Shown: positions 1 through 11,811, numbered from the stretch's first letter. The stretch: 64,000 bases of DNA from Tillandsia leiboldiana (GCA_029204045.2 JAQNDB010000088.1:1-64000); one strand, 5' to 3'. Made by a program: numbers and translations. Notes: generated from the letters alone by a model not told the origin.

Positions 1-2095
1 AAAAAGGTGCCTAGCTAGATGACCATTGAAGCATGCAAGTCCGTTACTTGATAACCCCTTTCAATTAGTCGAAATAGCAACTTCAAGTTTGGACCCTCCG
101 ATGTACCCGTGGCATGATATAACGATACCTGATACAATTTAGATCACAATTACTATCAAGTACCCCCCTTTTACACAGCATTCTAACCACATGCCAAACC
201 TTCCCTTAACACCAATAATGGGCTCTAGCATTCTTCCCACTAATAAATTGCATATCTAAACATGGAACACCACTTACTAACTTGTAGCCTGCTACAATGC
301 AAGTATCAGCAAAGGAACCTTAATCTCAGGCATCATGCTAGATACATTCATATTTAATAACACATAATCGTGGCAGTCTATAGGCCTAGTGACATTCACA
401 AGTAGGAGGTTCACAACATCACCCACCTCGAGCGCTATCCAAAATTCCCAAAGGCGAAGGTCCACGATCAGTCCAACCCACCACCAATCTGTACAAAATA
501 CCCCAAGGAAAAAACATAAGCTAAACATCCACACTTCAAATCTTTCCCCCAAATCAGCAGTCCACAATTACTAATTTTTACCTGCGAATAACGCCCAGAA
601 AATCCAAGAAAAATACTATCCGATCCTTGCGACGAGCCCGTCGAAACGAGTACCTGCACGCCCAAATTGGGTTTCCTACCTGAGAATAAAAATCCGACAA
701 GGGTACACCCCGAAACCCAAACTGTACCAAATTCCTGTAACAAGGAACTCAGAGAAAGAGATTCACACCCACGGTAAAACCAGAAAAGCTGAGAAAAGTC
801 CAGGAGACTCCTTGCGAAGTTAGATTCGAATTGCCTTTTGAATCCCTCGTTCCGATGCCTGAGCGAAAGATATGGCCAAAACACTGCGTTCTGTCCCAAA
901 GTCCGCAAAGAAAAAGGGTCAAATGGGTGCTAAGAAAACTCCAAGATCAGCACGGAAATCGAGGAACCACAAAAACACAGGAACTTGAAGCCTACCTGTC
1001 GTGATCCAACGGCGCAGAATCGCAGATTCCGATGTCGGGGTGTGTCGGAGGAGTCCAAACACTGAGAAGGGGCGTAAGAGGATCGCCGAGAACAATGCGT
1101 CGCGCCGCGCCGTACAAGGTGAACCTCGGGAAGCGTGCCTCCAAAAATCTTCAAACTTCTCCAAGGGTAGAGCACTGAGGGAGGAGGAATTTCTGTGAAG
1201 GAAGCCCAGCGAAAAGAAGTCCACAAAACTAAGTGTGCGAATGGGGGAGCTATTAAAGGCCATCCCAAACACTATAGAAATCCGGAATTTCCGGTGCGCA
1301 TGTTTCGCGCATGCGCCCGGAAACCGTTTGCATGCTTCCTGTCCGACGCGCCCTGCTCCTTGTTCTGCACCCTGTCGCCCCCCAACAGGGACAGCCGTGC
1401 AGTGCGACCGCCCGCGCGCCACGCGTCCCCCCCGCGGTCAGCGGGGGTAGGTACGGCCCGCCTATCGCGTGCCGACACGCGTCGCACTCGAGTGCGGCCG
1501 ACAGCCCACCTGGCGCTACAGTGCGCGCGCGCCGTCCCGAGGCGCCCCTCTGCGCACTCCGGGGACCGACGACCACGTGGAGCCAGCGAATCCCACGCCG
1601 CCACGTGTCATACGCCCGGTCCACCGCAACCCCGCAGGTTCGCTGAGCCGTGCCGCGTGCGCCGACCTATCCGGGCACGCCACGCGTCCCGCGCCCGCGG
1701 TCCATGCACCGCCGCGCCTCCCCGTGGACCGAGCTGCGTGAGCCGGCCAATGATAGGCCGCCACGTGGCTCAGGCCGGTCCACGAGGCTCCCCCATGCAC
1801 CGAAAATCCCCCAAAACTTCCGGAAGCCCGCATTTGGTCATCCGGACTCCAAATTCAACAAGCAAATAGCCGTTTTCAAGCATTTTTCCGCGCTGAATCC
1901 AAATCCAACCTCAGATTAGCCCAAAACCTTTTCTAAAATTTGGCAAATGCAGCTGAAGGCCAAATCCGCTACCAAAGTCTCACAAGGCCCATCTGTGGCA
2001 CCCCTTCGATGCACCATGGGCCAGACACACCAACACTAGGTGTTCTACATAGTGGATTCATCGGAAAGTCGCAAGGGAAAACCCAGTACACTACA
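1..2095 (-). repeat. E1 3' LTR (5' portion; truncated by window start)
   Basis: Matches 8395-10530. Its outer base is fixed by the TGTAGTG... start (CTACA on the plus strand, ending at 2095) next to the polypurine tract. Positions 1395-2095 are nearly identical to the 5' LTR, whereas 1-1390 differ by dozens of mostly one-base gaps. The region holds a GC-rich U3 (about 1300-1800) and a damaged TATA region (about 1247-1260, one T fewer than the 5' LTR). Open frames here in either strand are GC-driven and not genes. Confidence 0.93.
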
Positions 2096-2104
2096 TCCTC
2101 CCTA
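2096..2104 (-). other. E1 polypurine tract
   Basis: Reads TAGGGAGGA on the minus strand, directly next to the TG start of the 3' LTR. It would prime plus-strand DNA synthesis. A short inverted repeat GTTTCG-AGGA-CGAAAC lies just upstream of it (about 2114-2130). Confidence 0.8.
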
Positions 2105-2164
2105 CAAGAAAAAGTTTCGTCCTCGAAACAAAAGTCATACCTCGGACAGGAGCCTCAAACAAGT

Positions 2165-2479
2165 GGGGGTGAGCATCCATCATCGCTGACTCCAACTCCC
2201 AGGTAGCCTCGGCGCTCGTCATGACTGCTCCAGAGGATCTTCACATAAGGGATGGCTCGACTGCGCAACTCCCTAACCTCGCGGTCCAAGATCCTCAACG
2301 GCCCGCTCAACATAGCTCAGGTCCTCAGCAACCTCCAATGGGGTGTGAAATCGATGACATGGGACGGGTCATGAACATACCTCCTCAGCGTCGATACATG
2401 AAACACATTGTGAACACCTGTAAGCCTGGGAGGAAGCGCAAGCCTGTAGGCAACTGGCCCTAAGCGCTCCAAACCTCAA
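2165..2479 (-). pseudogene. E1 Pol C-terminus: chromodomain remnant
   Basis: Translating the minus strand while allowing one-base shifts gives pieces such as GVHNVFHVSTLRRYV, REVRELRSRAIPYVKILW and ATWELESAM. These are the linker and chromodomain that follow integrase in Tekay-type chromoviruses, known to bind methylated histone H3 and steer insertion to heterochromatin. The frame changes at about 2479 (one T fewer than expected), near 2350 and near 2300, so no continuous protein can be made. Compare the better preserved chromodomains of E3 (22987-23256) and E8 (43388-43740). Confidence 0.75.
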
Positions 2480-3105
2480 AAGGTCCAATATAACGAGGGC
2501 TCAGTTTCCCACGAATACCAAATCTCCGAATCCCCTTCGAAGGCGAGACTTTCAGAAAAACATGGTCACCCACCTGAAACTCTAAGTCTCGCCGTCGAGT
2601 ATCAGCATAACTCCTCTGTCGACTCTGGGCGGTCTCTAGGTGTCGTCGTATCAATCTGACCTTTTCCTCTGCCTCTAACAGTAGATCAGGACCCAAAGTC
2701 TTCTTCTCACCCACGTCACTCCAATAAAGGGGTGACCGACACTTGCGTCCATACAACGCTTCAAACGGAGCCATCTGAATGCTCGCTTGATAGCTGTTGT
2801 TGTACGCAAACTCAACTAATCCCAAGTGTCGGTACCATCCTCCTCCAAAGTCCAGAATGCATGCTCTCAACATATCCTCGAGGGTCTGAATAGTGCGCTC
2901 TGACTGTCCATCGGTCTGTGGGTGGAATGCTGTACTAAATCGGAGCTGCGTCCCCAAGGCTGTCTGTAAACTCCTCCAGAAATGCGAGACAAACCTCGGG
3001 TCTCTATCTGATACGATGGAAACGGGTACCCCGTGCAATCTAACCACCTCAGTCAAGTACACCTGCGCCAGTCGCTCCATCGGCCAAGTCATCTGAACCG
3101 GTAAA
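2460..3105 (-). pseudogene. E1 integrase catalytic core and C-terminal part
   Basis: Continues the integrase after a one-base deletion near 3104 (E8 keeps the extra base). It contains SDRDPRF (second catalytic Asp) and HPQTDGQSERT (catalytic Glu), then the conserved EFAYNNSYQASI, PFEALYGRKCRSP and GPFEV blocks of gypsy integrases. The core would join retrotransposon DNA ends to the target. The frame ends at 2460 just after GPFEV, again by a one-base shift, with the chromodomain following in other frames. Confidence 0.88.
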
Positions 3106-4516
3106 AGTGAGCGGATTTGGTAAGCCTGTCCACGACTACCCAGATAGCATCCGCTCCCGTCTGTGCTCTCGGCAACCCAGTGACAAAATCCATCGTAACA
3201 TGTTCCCATTTCCATTCAGGGATTGGGAGACTCTGCAACTTGCCAGCAGGTACACGATGCTCAGCCTTTACTTGCTGACAAGTTAAACAGTGCGCTACAA
3301 ATCTCCCAATGTCTCTTTTCATCCCATTCCACCAAAACTGTGCCTTCAGATCCCTATACATCTTAGTCCCACCAGGGTGGATGGTATAGGGTGTATAGTG
3401 GGCCTCCCTCAAGATCTGCTCTCGAATCTCTGCATCCATAGGCACGCAAGCTCGGTCCCTGTACCGGAGTACTCCCGCAGCATCAACTGAAAAGTCCCCT
3501 ATCAAACCAGTCTGCATCTGCTCTCGAATCCTCACCAGGTGGGGGTCCTCACTCTGTCTCTCCCGAATCCTGTCCAACAGAGTGGGCTGCACAACTAGAG
3601 ACATAAGCCTAGCAGAGACCCCAGGGGACACAACCTCGAGCTCTAACCGCCTCATCTGCTCAAGTAATGGCGCCTGATCGGTGATCATCAAAGATAAACT
3701 CTGTACTGCTCTCCTGCTTAGGGCATCAGCAACCACGTTGGCCTTGCCAGGGTGGTATAAAATGTCTACATCATAATCTTTCAACAATTCCAACCATCTA
3801 CGCTGCCTCAAGTTGAGCTCCTTCTGTGTGAACAGGTATTTCAAGCTCTTGTGGTCGGTGTAAATCTCGCAGTGTTCCCCATACAGGTAGTGGCGCCACA
3901 ACTTTAGTGCAAAAATCACTGCAGCTAGCTCCAAATCATGGGTAGGGTAATTCTTTTCATAATCTTTCAGTTGCCGAGAGGCGTAAGCGATTACCCTACC
4001 ATCCTGCATCAGCACGCAACCAAGTCCACTGTGCGATGCATCACTATAAATCACGTATCCTTTCCCCATAACAGGGAGGGAAAGGATAGGAGCCGACATC
4101 AACCTGATCTTTAATTCCTCAAAGCTCCTTTGGCAGTCCTCACTCCAAATAAACTTAATCCCTTTTCGCGTCAAACGAGTGAGGGGTGTGGAAAGTTTCG
4201 CAAAACCTTCCACAAACCGACGGTAATATCCCGCTAAGCCCATAAAACTGCGGACTTCGGATACCGTCGTCGGTCGGGGCCAATCCCGGACTGCCTCGAT
4301 CTTTGCCGGGTCTACTGCCACTCCAGCGGCTGAAATCACGTGGCCTAAAAAGACAACCTCCCGAAGCCAGAAATCACACTTAGATAACTTGGCATACAAC
4401 TTTCTCTCTCTCAGAAGTTGTAGCACAATCCTCAGATGCTCCTCGTGCTCCACATCGCTTCGGGAATAAACTAGGATGTCATCAATAAAGACAACAACGA
4501 ACCGATCCAGATATGG
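3089..4516 (-). pseudogene. E1 RT (second half), RNase H and integrase N-terminal half
   Basis: In the same frame as the upstream gag-RT frame, separated only by the TGA at 4517-4519. It starts with the catalytic FIDDILVYSRSD block (about 4473-4493), then the RT thumb, RNase H (YSDASHSGLG; TDHKSLKYLFTQ), the integrase zinc region (HPGGTKMY, CLTCQQVKAEH) and the first catalytic Asp in MDFVTGLPR. It ends after VVDRLTKSAHF through the frameshift near 3104. There is no start of its own; it is the continuation of one polyprotein. Confidence 0.9.
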
Positions 4517-6982
4517 TCAAAAAATCCGGTTCATTAAATCCATAAAAGCAGCAGGGGCATTTGTCAATCCAAAAGGCATGACGGTGAACTCATAATGCCC
4601 GTACCGCGTTCTGAATGCCGTCTTCGGGATGTCCTCGGCCTTCACCCTCAATTGGTGGTAACCAGACTGTAAATCAATCTTGGAGAAGACACAAGACCCT
4701 TGCAGCTGGTCGAATAAGTCATCAATGCGCGGCAAAGGGTACTTGTTCTTGATGGTCACTTTATTCAGCTCCCGGTAATCCACACACAGTCGAAGTGAAC
4801 CATCCTTCTTCTTCACAAATAGCACCGGCGCTCCCCAAGGTGATACACTCGGCCTCACAAAACCCTTGTCCATTAAATCCTGGAGTTGCACCTTTAACTC
4901 CCGCAGCTCGGCCGGTGCCATTCGGTAAGGAGCCTTAGAGATTGGCGCAGTTCCTGGAACTACGTCAATCAAAAACTCAACCTCCCTATCCGGCGGCATA
5001 TGAACTAGCTCCGGAGGAAAAACATCCGGGTACTCATGGACAATAGGGATATCCGTGAGTTCCGGTGCCGCCGTAGGCTCCTTAACCACCGATGCCAAAA
5101 AGGCCACGCATCCACTGCGCATCATCTGCCTCGCACGAGAGGTCGAAACCACAGAGGCAAAGAAAGCACTCTGGCACCCCCTGTAAACGAACACCTCCTG
5201 GCCTGGCTCGCTAAAGGTAACAGTCCTCGCGGCGCAATCAATCGTCGCGAAATAGCGAGCCAGCCAATCCATCCCCAGTACTATGTCGTAATCTCGCAGC
5301 TCACTAAGGACCATAAGGTCCGCTGGCAAGATCCAGGACTCAATCTGAACAGGGCAAGACCAACAACACTCCTCTACATGCAATGTATGATCAGGAATCT
5401 GTACCTCTACTGCATGTGGCAACTGGCCTAACACTAGTCCATGAGATGATGCAAATACTCTACTGATAAAAGAATGTGATGCACCGGTATCAAATAAAGT
5501 GCGAGCTCTAGTACCAAGAAGTAAAGTGATACCTGCCATCACGTGGTCGGCTGCCGTGGAGTCCCCTACCTGGGCGGCGTAGACTCGCCCGCTCTGAGCT
5601 GGTGGTCGGTAATCTGCAGGGTGGGAGGAAGGAGCCCTGCTCGCTGGAGCATAAGGCCGCTGCTGGGGCACTGAAGGGGCTGATGCCGAGGAAGGAGCTG
5701 TCGACGCTGCAAAAGGGCAAGTGGCTCGCATGTGACCAGACTGTCCACAGATATAACATCGTCCCCACCGCTGATCACAAGTGCTAGGAAAGTGCGGCCC
5801 ACCACAGAAGACACATCTCTCAGACGACTGGGACTGTCGGGACTGCTGCTGTGGTCTCCGAGACTGCTGCTGCTGCTGCCGCTGTGGCTGTCGCTGTGAC
5901 CCCTGCTGTCGCGACTGCGACCTCTGCTGCTGCGAATGCTGCTGCTGTCGCTGGGGCTGCTGCTGCTGCTGCTGCTGTGGGGGTCTCTGGGATCCACCAG
6001 ACCCTCGCCGCTCCGAACGCCCACGGCCCGTAAACTGCGGCGGTGGTGGTCGGGGCGGCCTCCATGAACTGGCCTGTCCCCCCTCGTCTGGCATTGGCCG
6101 CTTCCTCTCAGAACTCTGAGCGGCCAAGCCCCCACGTCTAGCGACGACGTGATCTCCCCTCTCGACCCACTGTGCATGATCCACTGCCTCTGATAAAGTC
6201 TGAAGCCTCTGGGCGTGTACCAAGGTATAGATCTCGGGGCGCAAACCTGTCTCAAACAGCTCCACCTGGTGCAGCCCATCCCTGGCAACATAGGGTACGC
6301 AGTTGAGCAACTGCGTAAACTCCTGATAATAATCCCATACCGTCCTGTCCCCCTGCTGGAGATTCTTCAAATCATCCTCAAGCTTTTTCTTCACGCTCGT
6401 GGAGAAATAAGTGTCAAGGATCAACCGTCTAAACTCCGACCAGGGTAGCTGTCGGGTGATCTGAAACTCTAAGGGCTCGACCCGACGCCACCAAGCATCT
6501 GCATCCCCCTCTAGGCAATGTACAGCCATATGCACTCTGAACCTGTGGTCAATGAAGAAGTCTCTGAACAACTTCTCCATTGCTGCCAGCCATGATCCTA
6601 TCTCCGATGGGTGAGTGCTCCTCCCAGAGAACCTAGGTGGTCCTCGCTTACAGAACTTGGCGAGTTTGTCAGCAAACTCCTCCTCCTCCGCTGGGGTCAA
6701 CGGCCTGAACACTCCCTGAGCCCCACTGCTCGACGACGGTGCCGTAGGGACTAATGGAATAGCCGGCGGTACAACTGGTGGTACAGGGGCCTCTACAGTA
6801 GTAGGGGGAGGGGCCCCAACCTGCGTAAGCAACTGCTCGAACCTCTGCTCCTGTCGGCGGTGGCTCTCCGCCAACTGGGCCACCATGGCCCTCAGCTCAC
6901 TCAACTCAGAAGGCCCAGACTGCTCCGGCTCCTCCGGGGGCGTAGGAGTACCCCGAGTAGGAATCTGCCGCCTAGGAGGCAT
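4517..6982 (-). pseudogene. E1 Gag - protease - RT (first half), 821 codons, closed by premature TGA
   Basis: The Met at 6982 (MPPRRQ...) is chosen because E7 gag also starts MPPRR at the equivalent place; 18 codons of open frame upstream are leader. Gag core follows, then a Gln-rich hinge (about residues 333-388), a CCHC knuckle CYICGQSGHMRATC (about 409-422), protease LFDTGASHSFIS (about 495-506), and RT with CVDYRELNKV and MPFGLTNAPAAFMDLMN. The frame stops at 4517-4519, where a TGA replaces a codon just before PYLDRFVVVFIDD. A CGA-to-TGA change would explain it. The product lacks the RT active site. Confidence 0.92.
5818..5984 (-). repeat. CAG-type trinucleotide run in E1 gag (poly-Gln hinge)
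   Basis: Imperfect CTG/CAG triplets encode a Gln/Arg/Ser stretch between the Gag core and the zinc knuckle. It is absent from the equivalent hinge of E3 and E7, so it is an expansion in E1. Frames on the other strand here are shadows. Confidence 0.85.
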
Positions 6983-7250
6983 CCTGTCACACAAAATCCA
7001 CGGGTCAGTAAACCAAACCACTCTCGACCCAATCAAGCGAAAGTCATGGACATTCCCCTATTTCTGTAACCTTATGTTGTCTGCAGCCAACATAATAGTC
7101 CCCCAGAAATAGGCTATGCCAATCCCTCTCCACTCACAGGAAGAGTTAACAACCAATTACCGACTTTCGCACAATATCACGTCACTCGCGCTCAGCCTTC
7201 CTAGGGTCTGCCAAAAGCCTAGGGTTTCCTAAGTCCCGTCTGACCTATCC
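6983..7250 (-). other. E1 5' leader between primer site and gag
   Basis: Untranslated leader of about 270 nt. It carries the CTGCAG hairpin at 7072-7095 and the AGTCGTGA..TAGCGAGAG-type text shared by other leaders in the window. No gene is present. Confidence 0.75.
7072..7095 (-). other. E1 leader hairpin with palindromic CTGCAG loop (dimer-initiation candidate)
   Basis: On the sense (minus) strand an 8-bp perfect stem TTATGTTG / CAACATAA closes an 8-nt loop containing the self-complementary CTGCAG flanked by purines. It lies about 156 nt from the primer site, the same distance as in E2, E5 and E7. Confidence 0.75.
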
Positions 7251-7266
7251 CTAAGCTCTGATACCA
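7251..7266 (-). other. E1 primer-binding site (initiator Met-tRNA type)
   Basis: Sense strand TGGTATCAGAGC followed by TTAG, 8 nt inside the 5' LTR end. This is the usual plant gypsy site complementary to the 3' end of initiator methionine tRNA. E2, E5 and E7 carry the same core followed by CTAGG. Confidence 0.92.
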
Positions 7267-7711
7267 ACTAAATCTATCACGCCCCGGGTGTAAACCAGAA
7301 CCCGGGCCCGTCCACAGATCCGCCGTGCATACGGAATTTTCCGTGTACACGAAGCGCTGATAACCTGCTCAGATATAAAATAAGTAATAAAGGAGCATAA
7401 AACAGAGCTAAACTAAAACTAATACAACTCAGACAAATGCTGGAAATGAAAGTACAGTAAGCTCTCAAAAATATACAAGTGTCTCTCCCAGCTCACGAAA
7501 TATATACAACCAGCTGGCCGCAGCCAGACCCAAAATAAAAGGAAAATACAACCGTCTGAGTGTACTGGGGATACATCAAAACTACAAAACTCCAACTCGG
7601 GGCAGCAGCTATCTAATCAGCGATCCTCTTACCTCGATCCAGGGAAGAGGGTCCCGCGACTCCCGCAGAAGACTCTACAAAACAAAGGGGAAAAGAAAAG
7701 AGAAAACAGTG

Positions 7712-7781
7712 GGGGTGAGAACTACTATAAAAACAGTAGCCTCCCCTAGTGGGTAGACCTCAAACTCAGAAATACCCACTA
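7712..7781 (-). other. E1 LTR conserved double hairpin
   Basis: Sense strand: the first stem is AGTGGGTA / TACCCACT (perfect). The second hairpin pairs CTACT with AGTAG and GAG with CTC around a T-rich loop and is followed by the usual CACCC. It sits about 490 nt before the LTR end, as in the other LTRs. Confidence 0.65.
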
Positions 7782-9685
7782 GGACTACTAGAGGCGAAAA
7801 TGAAATAAAGGTAGTATGCTAAAGGTAAGTCTACTGATGATAAAGCTACCCCTAGTATGCCTCTAAAATGCCTAGCTGTCAAAATCGCTAGAAGTATGCA
7901 TCAGTATGTCAAAACCTGGCCAACCAAACCCAATCAATACACCAGTCAACACTGGTACTGCCTGCTGTACTGTCAACTCGAGAACCCAGTATCTGGTCGG
8001 CACACGGCACGATCCTCAAAGTACCCAATCGACCGGCACACGGCTCGGCCCTAAGCCTACTCCGGAGTGGCACTCGAGGGGAGCGACCCACACGAGTAAA
8101 AATATGTAACCATAAGTATCTGATGTAGCAGGACTGGATCAAGACTCTAAACGAGTGGGTAAGACCATCCACTAAAGAAGCCCGATCCCTCACCTCCAAT
8201 CTGATGCAATAATAATAATACTAGTAAGCCGGTCAACCGCCCACAGTCCGCGGTTGCCGCAACACTCAACCATCCATCCCCGACTGTCCCAACTCTGAAC
8301 ATCTGAACTACACAATCCTCTACAACTAGACTACAGGAGAATGAATAGAAAGCATGGTTTCTCCTAAGTCAATTCCAGCATGTATGTGTAGCAGAAAAAG
8401 GTGGCCTAGCTAGATGACCATTGAAGCATGCAAAGTCCTTTACTTGATAAACCCCTTTCAATTAGTCTAACATATGCAACATTAAATGTTTGGACCCTCC
8501 GATGTACACGTGGCATGATATACGATACATGATACAATTTAGATGCACAATTAACTAGCAAGTACCCCTTTTGCAACATGCATTCTAACCACATGCCCAA
8601 ACCTTCCCTTAACACACAATATGATATGGCTATAGCATTCTTTCCAACTAATTAAATTGCATATCTAAACATGGAAACACCACTTACTAACTTGTAGCCT
8701 GCTAACAATGCAAGTATCAGCAAAGGAACCTTAATCTCATGCAAGCATGCTAGATACATTCATATTTAATAACACATAATCGTGGCATTCTAATAGGCCT
8801 AGTGACATTCACAAGTAGGAGGTTCACAACATCACCCACCTCGAGCGCTATTCCAAAATTCCCAAAGGCGAAGTCCAAGATCAGTCCAACACACCACCAA
8901 TCTGTACAAAATACCCCAAAGGAAAAATACATAAGCTAAACATCCACACTTTCCATAATCTGTCCCCCAAATCAGCAGTCCACAATTCACTAATTTTTAC
9001 CTGCGAATAACGCCCAGAAAAATCCAAGAAAAATACTATCGCGATCCTTGCGACGAGCCCGTCAAAACGAGTACCTGCACGCCCAAATTGGAGTTTCCTA
9101 CGCTGAGATAAAAATCCGACAAGGGGTACACCCCGAAACCAAACTGTACCAAATTCCTGTAACAAGGAACCACAGAGAAAGAAGATTCTCACCCACGGGT
9201 AAAATCCAGAAAAATCTGAGAAAAATCCAGGAGACTCCTTGCGAAACGTAGATGAAAATTGCCTTTTGAATCGCCTCGTTCTGATGCCTGAGCGAAAAGA
9301 TATGGCAAGAACACTGCGGTGCTGTCCCAAAAGTCCGCGAAGAAAAAGGGTCAAATGGGTGCTAAGAAAACTCCAAGATCAGCACGGAAATCGAGGGACC
9401 ACAAAACACATGAGTTGAAGCCCTACCTGTCGTGAGTCCAACGGCGCAAGAATCGGCAAATTCCGAGGTCGGGGTGGGTCGGAGGAGTCCAAACACTGAG
9501 AAGGGGCGAAGAGGATCGCCGGAGAACAAGCGTCGCGCCGCGCCGTAAAATGGTGAACCTCGGGGAGCGTGCCTCCAAAAATCTTCAAACTTCTCCAAAG
9601 GGTAGAGCACTGAGGGAGGAGGAATTTCTGTGAAGGAAGCCCAGCGAAAAGAAGTCCAAAAAAACTAAAGGGACGAATGGGGGAG

Positions 9686-9695
9686 CTATTTAAAG
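9686..9695 (-). promoter_or_regulatory. E1 5' LTR TATA box
   Basis: CTTTAAATAG on the sense strand at the downstream edge of the GC-rich U3. Three CACGTG boxes lie upstream at 10010-10015, 10037-10042 and 10197-10202. Transcription would run leftwards through the element. Confidence 0.6.
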
Positions 9696-10530
9696 GCCCA
9701 GCCCAAAACACTAAAATCCGGATTTCCGGGCGCATGTTTCGGGCGCACTGCGCCCGGAAACCGGTTGCATGCTTCCTGTCCGACGCGCCCGAAATCCTTT
9801 GGTGCTGCCACGTCGCCCCACAACAGGGGACAGCCGTGCAGTGCGACCGCCGCGCGCCACGCGTCCCCCCGCGGTCAGCGGGGGTAGGTACGGCCCGCCT
9901 ATCGCGTGCCGACACGCGTCGCACTCGAGTGCGGCCGACAGCCCACCTGGCGCTACAGTGCGCGCGCGCCGTCCCGAGGCGCCCCTCTGCGCACTCCGGG
10001 GACCGAGACCACGTGAGCCAGCGAATCCCACGCCGCCACGTGTCATACGCCCGGTCCACCGCAACCCCGCAGGTTCGCTGAGCCGTGCCGCGTGCGCCGA
10101 CCTATCCGGGCACGCCACGCGTCCCGCGCCCGCGGTCCATGCACCGCCGCGCCTCCCCGTGGACCGAGCTGCGTGAGCCGGCCAATGATAGGCCGCCACG
10201 TGGCTCAGGCCGGTCCACGAGGCTCCCCCATGCACCGAAAATCCCCCAAAACTTTCGGAAGCCCGCATTTGGTCATCCGGACTCCAAATTCAACAAGCAA
10301 ATAGCCGTTTTCAAGCGTTTTTCCGCGCTGAATCCAAATCCAACCTCAGATTAGCCCAAAACCTTTTCTAAAATTTGGCAAATGCAGCCGAAGGCCAAAT
10401 CCGCTACCAAAGTCTCACAAGGCCCATCTGTGGCACCCCTTCGATGCACCATGGGCCAGACACACCAACACTAGGTGTTCTACACAGTGGATTCATCGGA
10501 AAGTCGCAAGGGAAAACCCAGTACACTACA

Positions 10531-11803
10531 ATTGATGACAGAGATATTTTACTCGTGTGGGTCGCTCCCCTCGAGTGCCGCTCCGGAGTAGGCTTTAGAC
10601 CGTGTTGGGTTCCGGTCAGACCGTGTTGGGTTCCGGTCATTTGGACAGTGGAGATACTGAGTTCGGGAGATTGGTGACAGAGCAGGCAGTACCGGGTTTT
10701 ATACCGGTTCATTCGATTGGGTTTATTGCGGTCAAATACTTTTATTGTTACACTCGTGCCTGGGGGCCGAGTGCAGACTGGTAGTTGAGTTTAGATCAGT
10801 GCTAGTATTATTGAGAGCCGTTTGGTTGACGGTGGTCCCGTGTCGTTGAGAGTACTTTGACCGCTGTGTGAGAGGTTGAGCATCATGATTCTATCCGTTC
10901 TGAGAGGGAGCGTGGATTTTGACTATAGCCTGCATGAGCCACTACTCGATAGCGAGTTAGTCCGCTTGGACGCCCTACGTAATTCCTGTCCGTCAACGGG
11001 AGGTGGTTGTAGGTGGGCGCAGGTTTGACTAGACCAGATGTGGCAGTCAGCTCGATTGGGTCGATTTGTGCACTCCGTGTGCTAGTGGTTGCATACCACT
11101 GTTTGGTTCTCCCCTTTTGGCCTTTAGATAGGGGCATGGTAGCTGTTGAGAGTCTCCAGCTTACTCATTTCAGTCTTATGACTTGGGTTAGTTTATGTCT
11201 CTGAGGACTTGGTGGGCAGACCGTCAGGTCTGGCGGTGGTACCCACTGAGAACTCCCTTTTTGGTGTAGTTCTCACACCCTTTGGGGGTCTCCCCCCCCC
11301 CCCCCCCCCTTTTTCCTTCCTCTCCTTTGTTTTGCAGAGTCTTAGCGGGTGATGCTGATTCTGCGGTTGTTGATCGAGGCGAGGGAGTCGCGAGCTAGAT
11401 CCCTACCCGTCGTTGGAGAGTAGCGGTATCCCCTACAGAGGAGATCTTCAGTAGTTTAGTTGTTTTGTTTTCCTCTTTTGAGAGACTGTTGTAGTGAGGA
11501 TATTTTATGTATTGAGAGACTGTACACTGTTGTATTTATTGGAGTTACCTCCCGGTTGGGTTCAGAGCTTGTATTTGAGGATATTGTTTTATTATTATTT
11601 TGGGAGGCGGACAGTGTTGTTTTATTTCCAGTTGTACAGTGATTGATTTTGGTTATACAGCAGATTTTTTTTATTTATAGCTCTGATATCTGTTTAGCTA
11701 TAGTACTTTTCTTGCAGATTGGACGCTTCGCCTATGCAGATTTGGCATAGGTGGCGGATCTGTTGGCGGGCCCGGGTCGCAGTTTCGACCCCGGGGCGTG
11801 ACA
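10531..11803 (+). repeat. E2 5' LTR (3' portion only)
   Basis: Matches 18065-19342. It starts abruptly at the E1 junction and ends ...GGGGCGTGACA. It contains the GGGTCGCTCC..CTCGAG motif (10559-10590), a GAGAGCCGTTT..GACGGTGGTCCC hairpin (about 10815-10843), the double hairpin (11211-11280), an 18-C run (11292-11309) and the paired terminal hairpins (about 11730-11800). Confidence 0.95.
11211..11280 (+). other. E2 5' LTR conserved double hairpin
   Basis: GTGGG...ACCG pairs with CGGT...CCCAC, then GAGAACTCC faces GTAGTTCTC (partly mismatched stem) and ACACCC follows. The same structure is in the 3' LTR at 18747-18813. Confidence 0.65.
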
Positions 11804-11811
11804 GATTAGAG

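Larger units (their letters stand above)
1..10530 (-). mobile_element. E1: Tekay-like Ty3/gypsy retrotransposon, near-complete coding type, 3' LTR cut by window edge
   Basis: Read on the minus strand the order is 5' LTR (10530-7275), Met-tRNA primer site, leader, gag-pol, polypurine tract, and a 3' LTR running off the left edge. The internal part is about 5.2 kb. Coding is disrupted by one stop and several one-base frameshifts but all domains are recognisable. The 5' LTR ends at 10530 exactly where sequence homologous to the E2 3' LTR (18065 onward) resumes, so E1 inserted into the E2 5' LTR. The matching target duplication lies outside the window (candidate right copy 10531-10535). Confidence 0.93.
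7275..10530 (-). repeat. E1 5' LTR, 3256 bp
   Basis: Bounded by TGTAGTGTAC... (outer end, 10530) and ...GGGGCGTGATA (inner end, 7275; the last triplet is ATA where other elements have ACA). From inner to outer it holds terminal hairpins (7275-7355), the double hairpin 7712-7781, the CTCGAG motif region (about 8060-8095), an AT-rich middle, a splice-donor-like motif (8994-9005), a TATA box (9686-9695) and a GC-rich U3 with three CACGTG boxes. No gene lies inside. Confidence 0.93.

Noticed and set aside
1195..1869. 224-codon plus-strand frame and its overlaps (also 9677-10354, 42133-42719, 15499-16133)
   Set aside because: GC-rich U3 of LTRs, open in several frames and both strands, not conserved as protein between LTR copies.
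4515..4519. Regulated stop-codon read-through in E1 RT
   Set aside because: The stop is inside RT next to the active site; E3 has an ordinary codon there, so it is a disabling substitution.
11292..11309. Poly-C run as a functional element
   Set aside because: Length differs between the two E2 LTRs (18 versus 22), consistent with homopolymer slippage or sequencing uncertainty.
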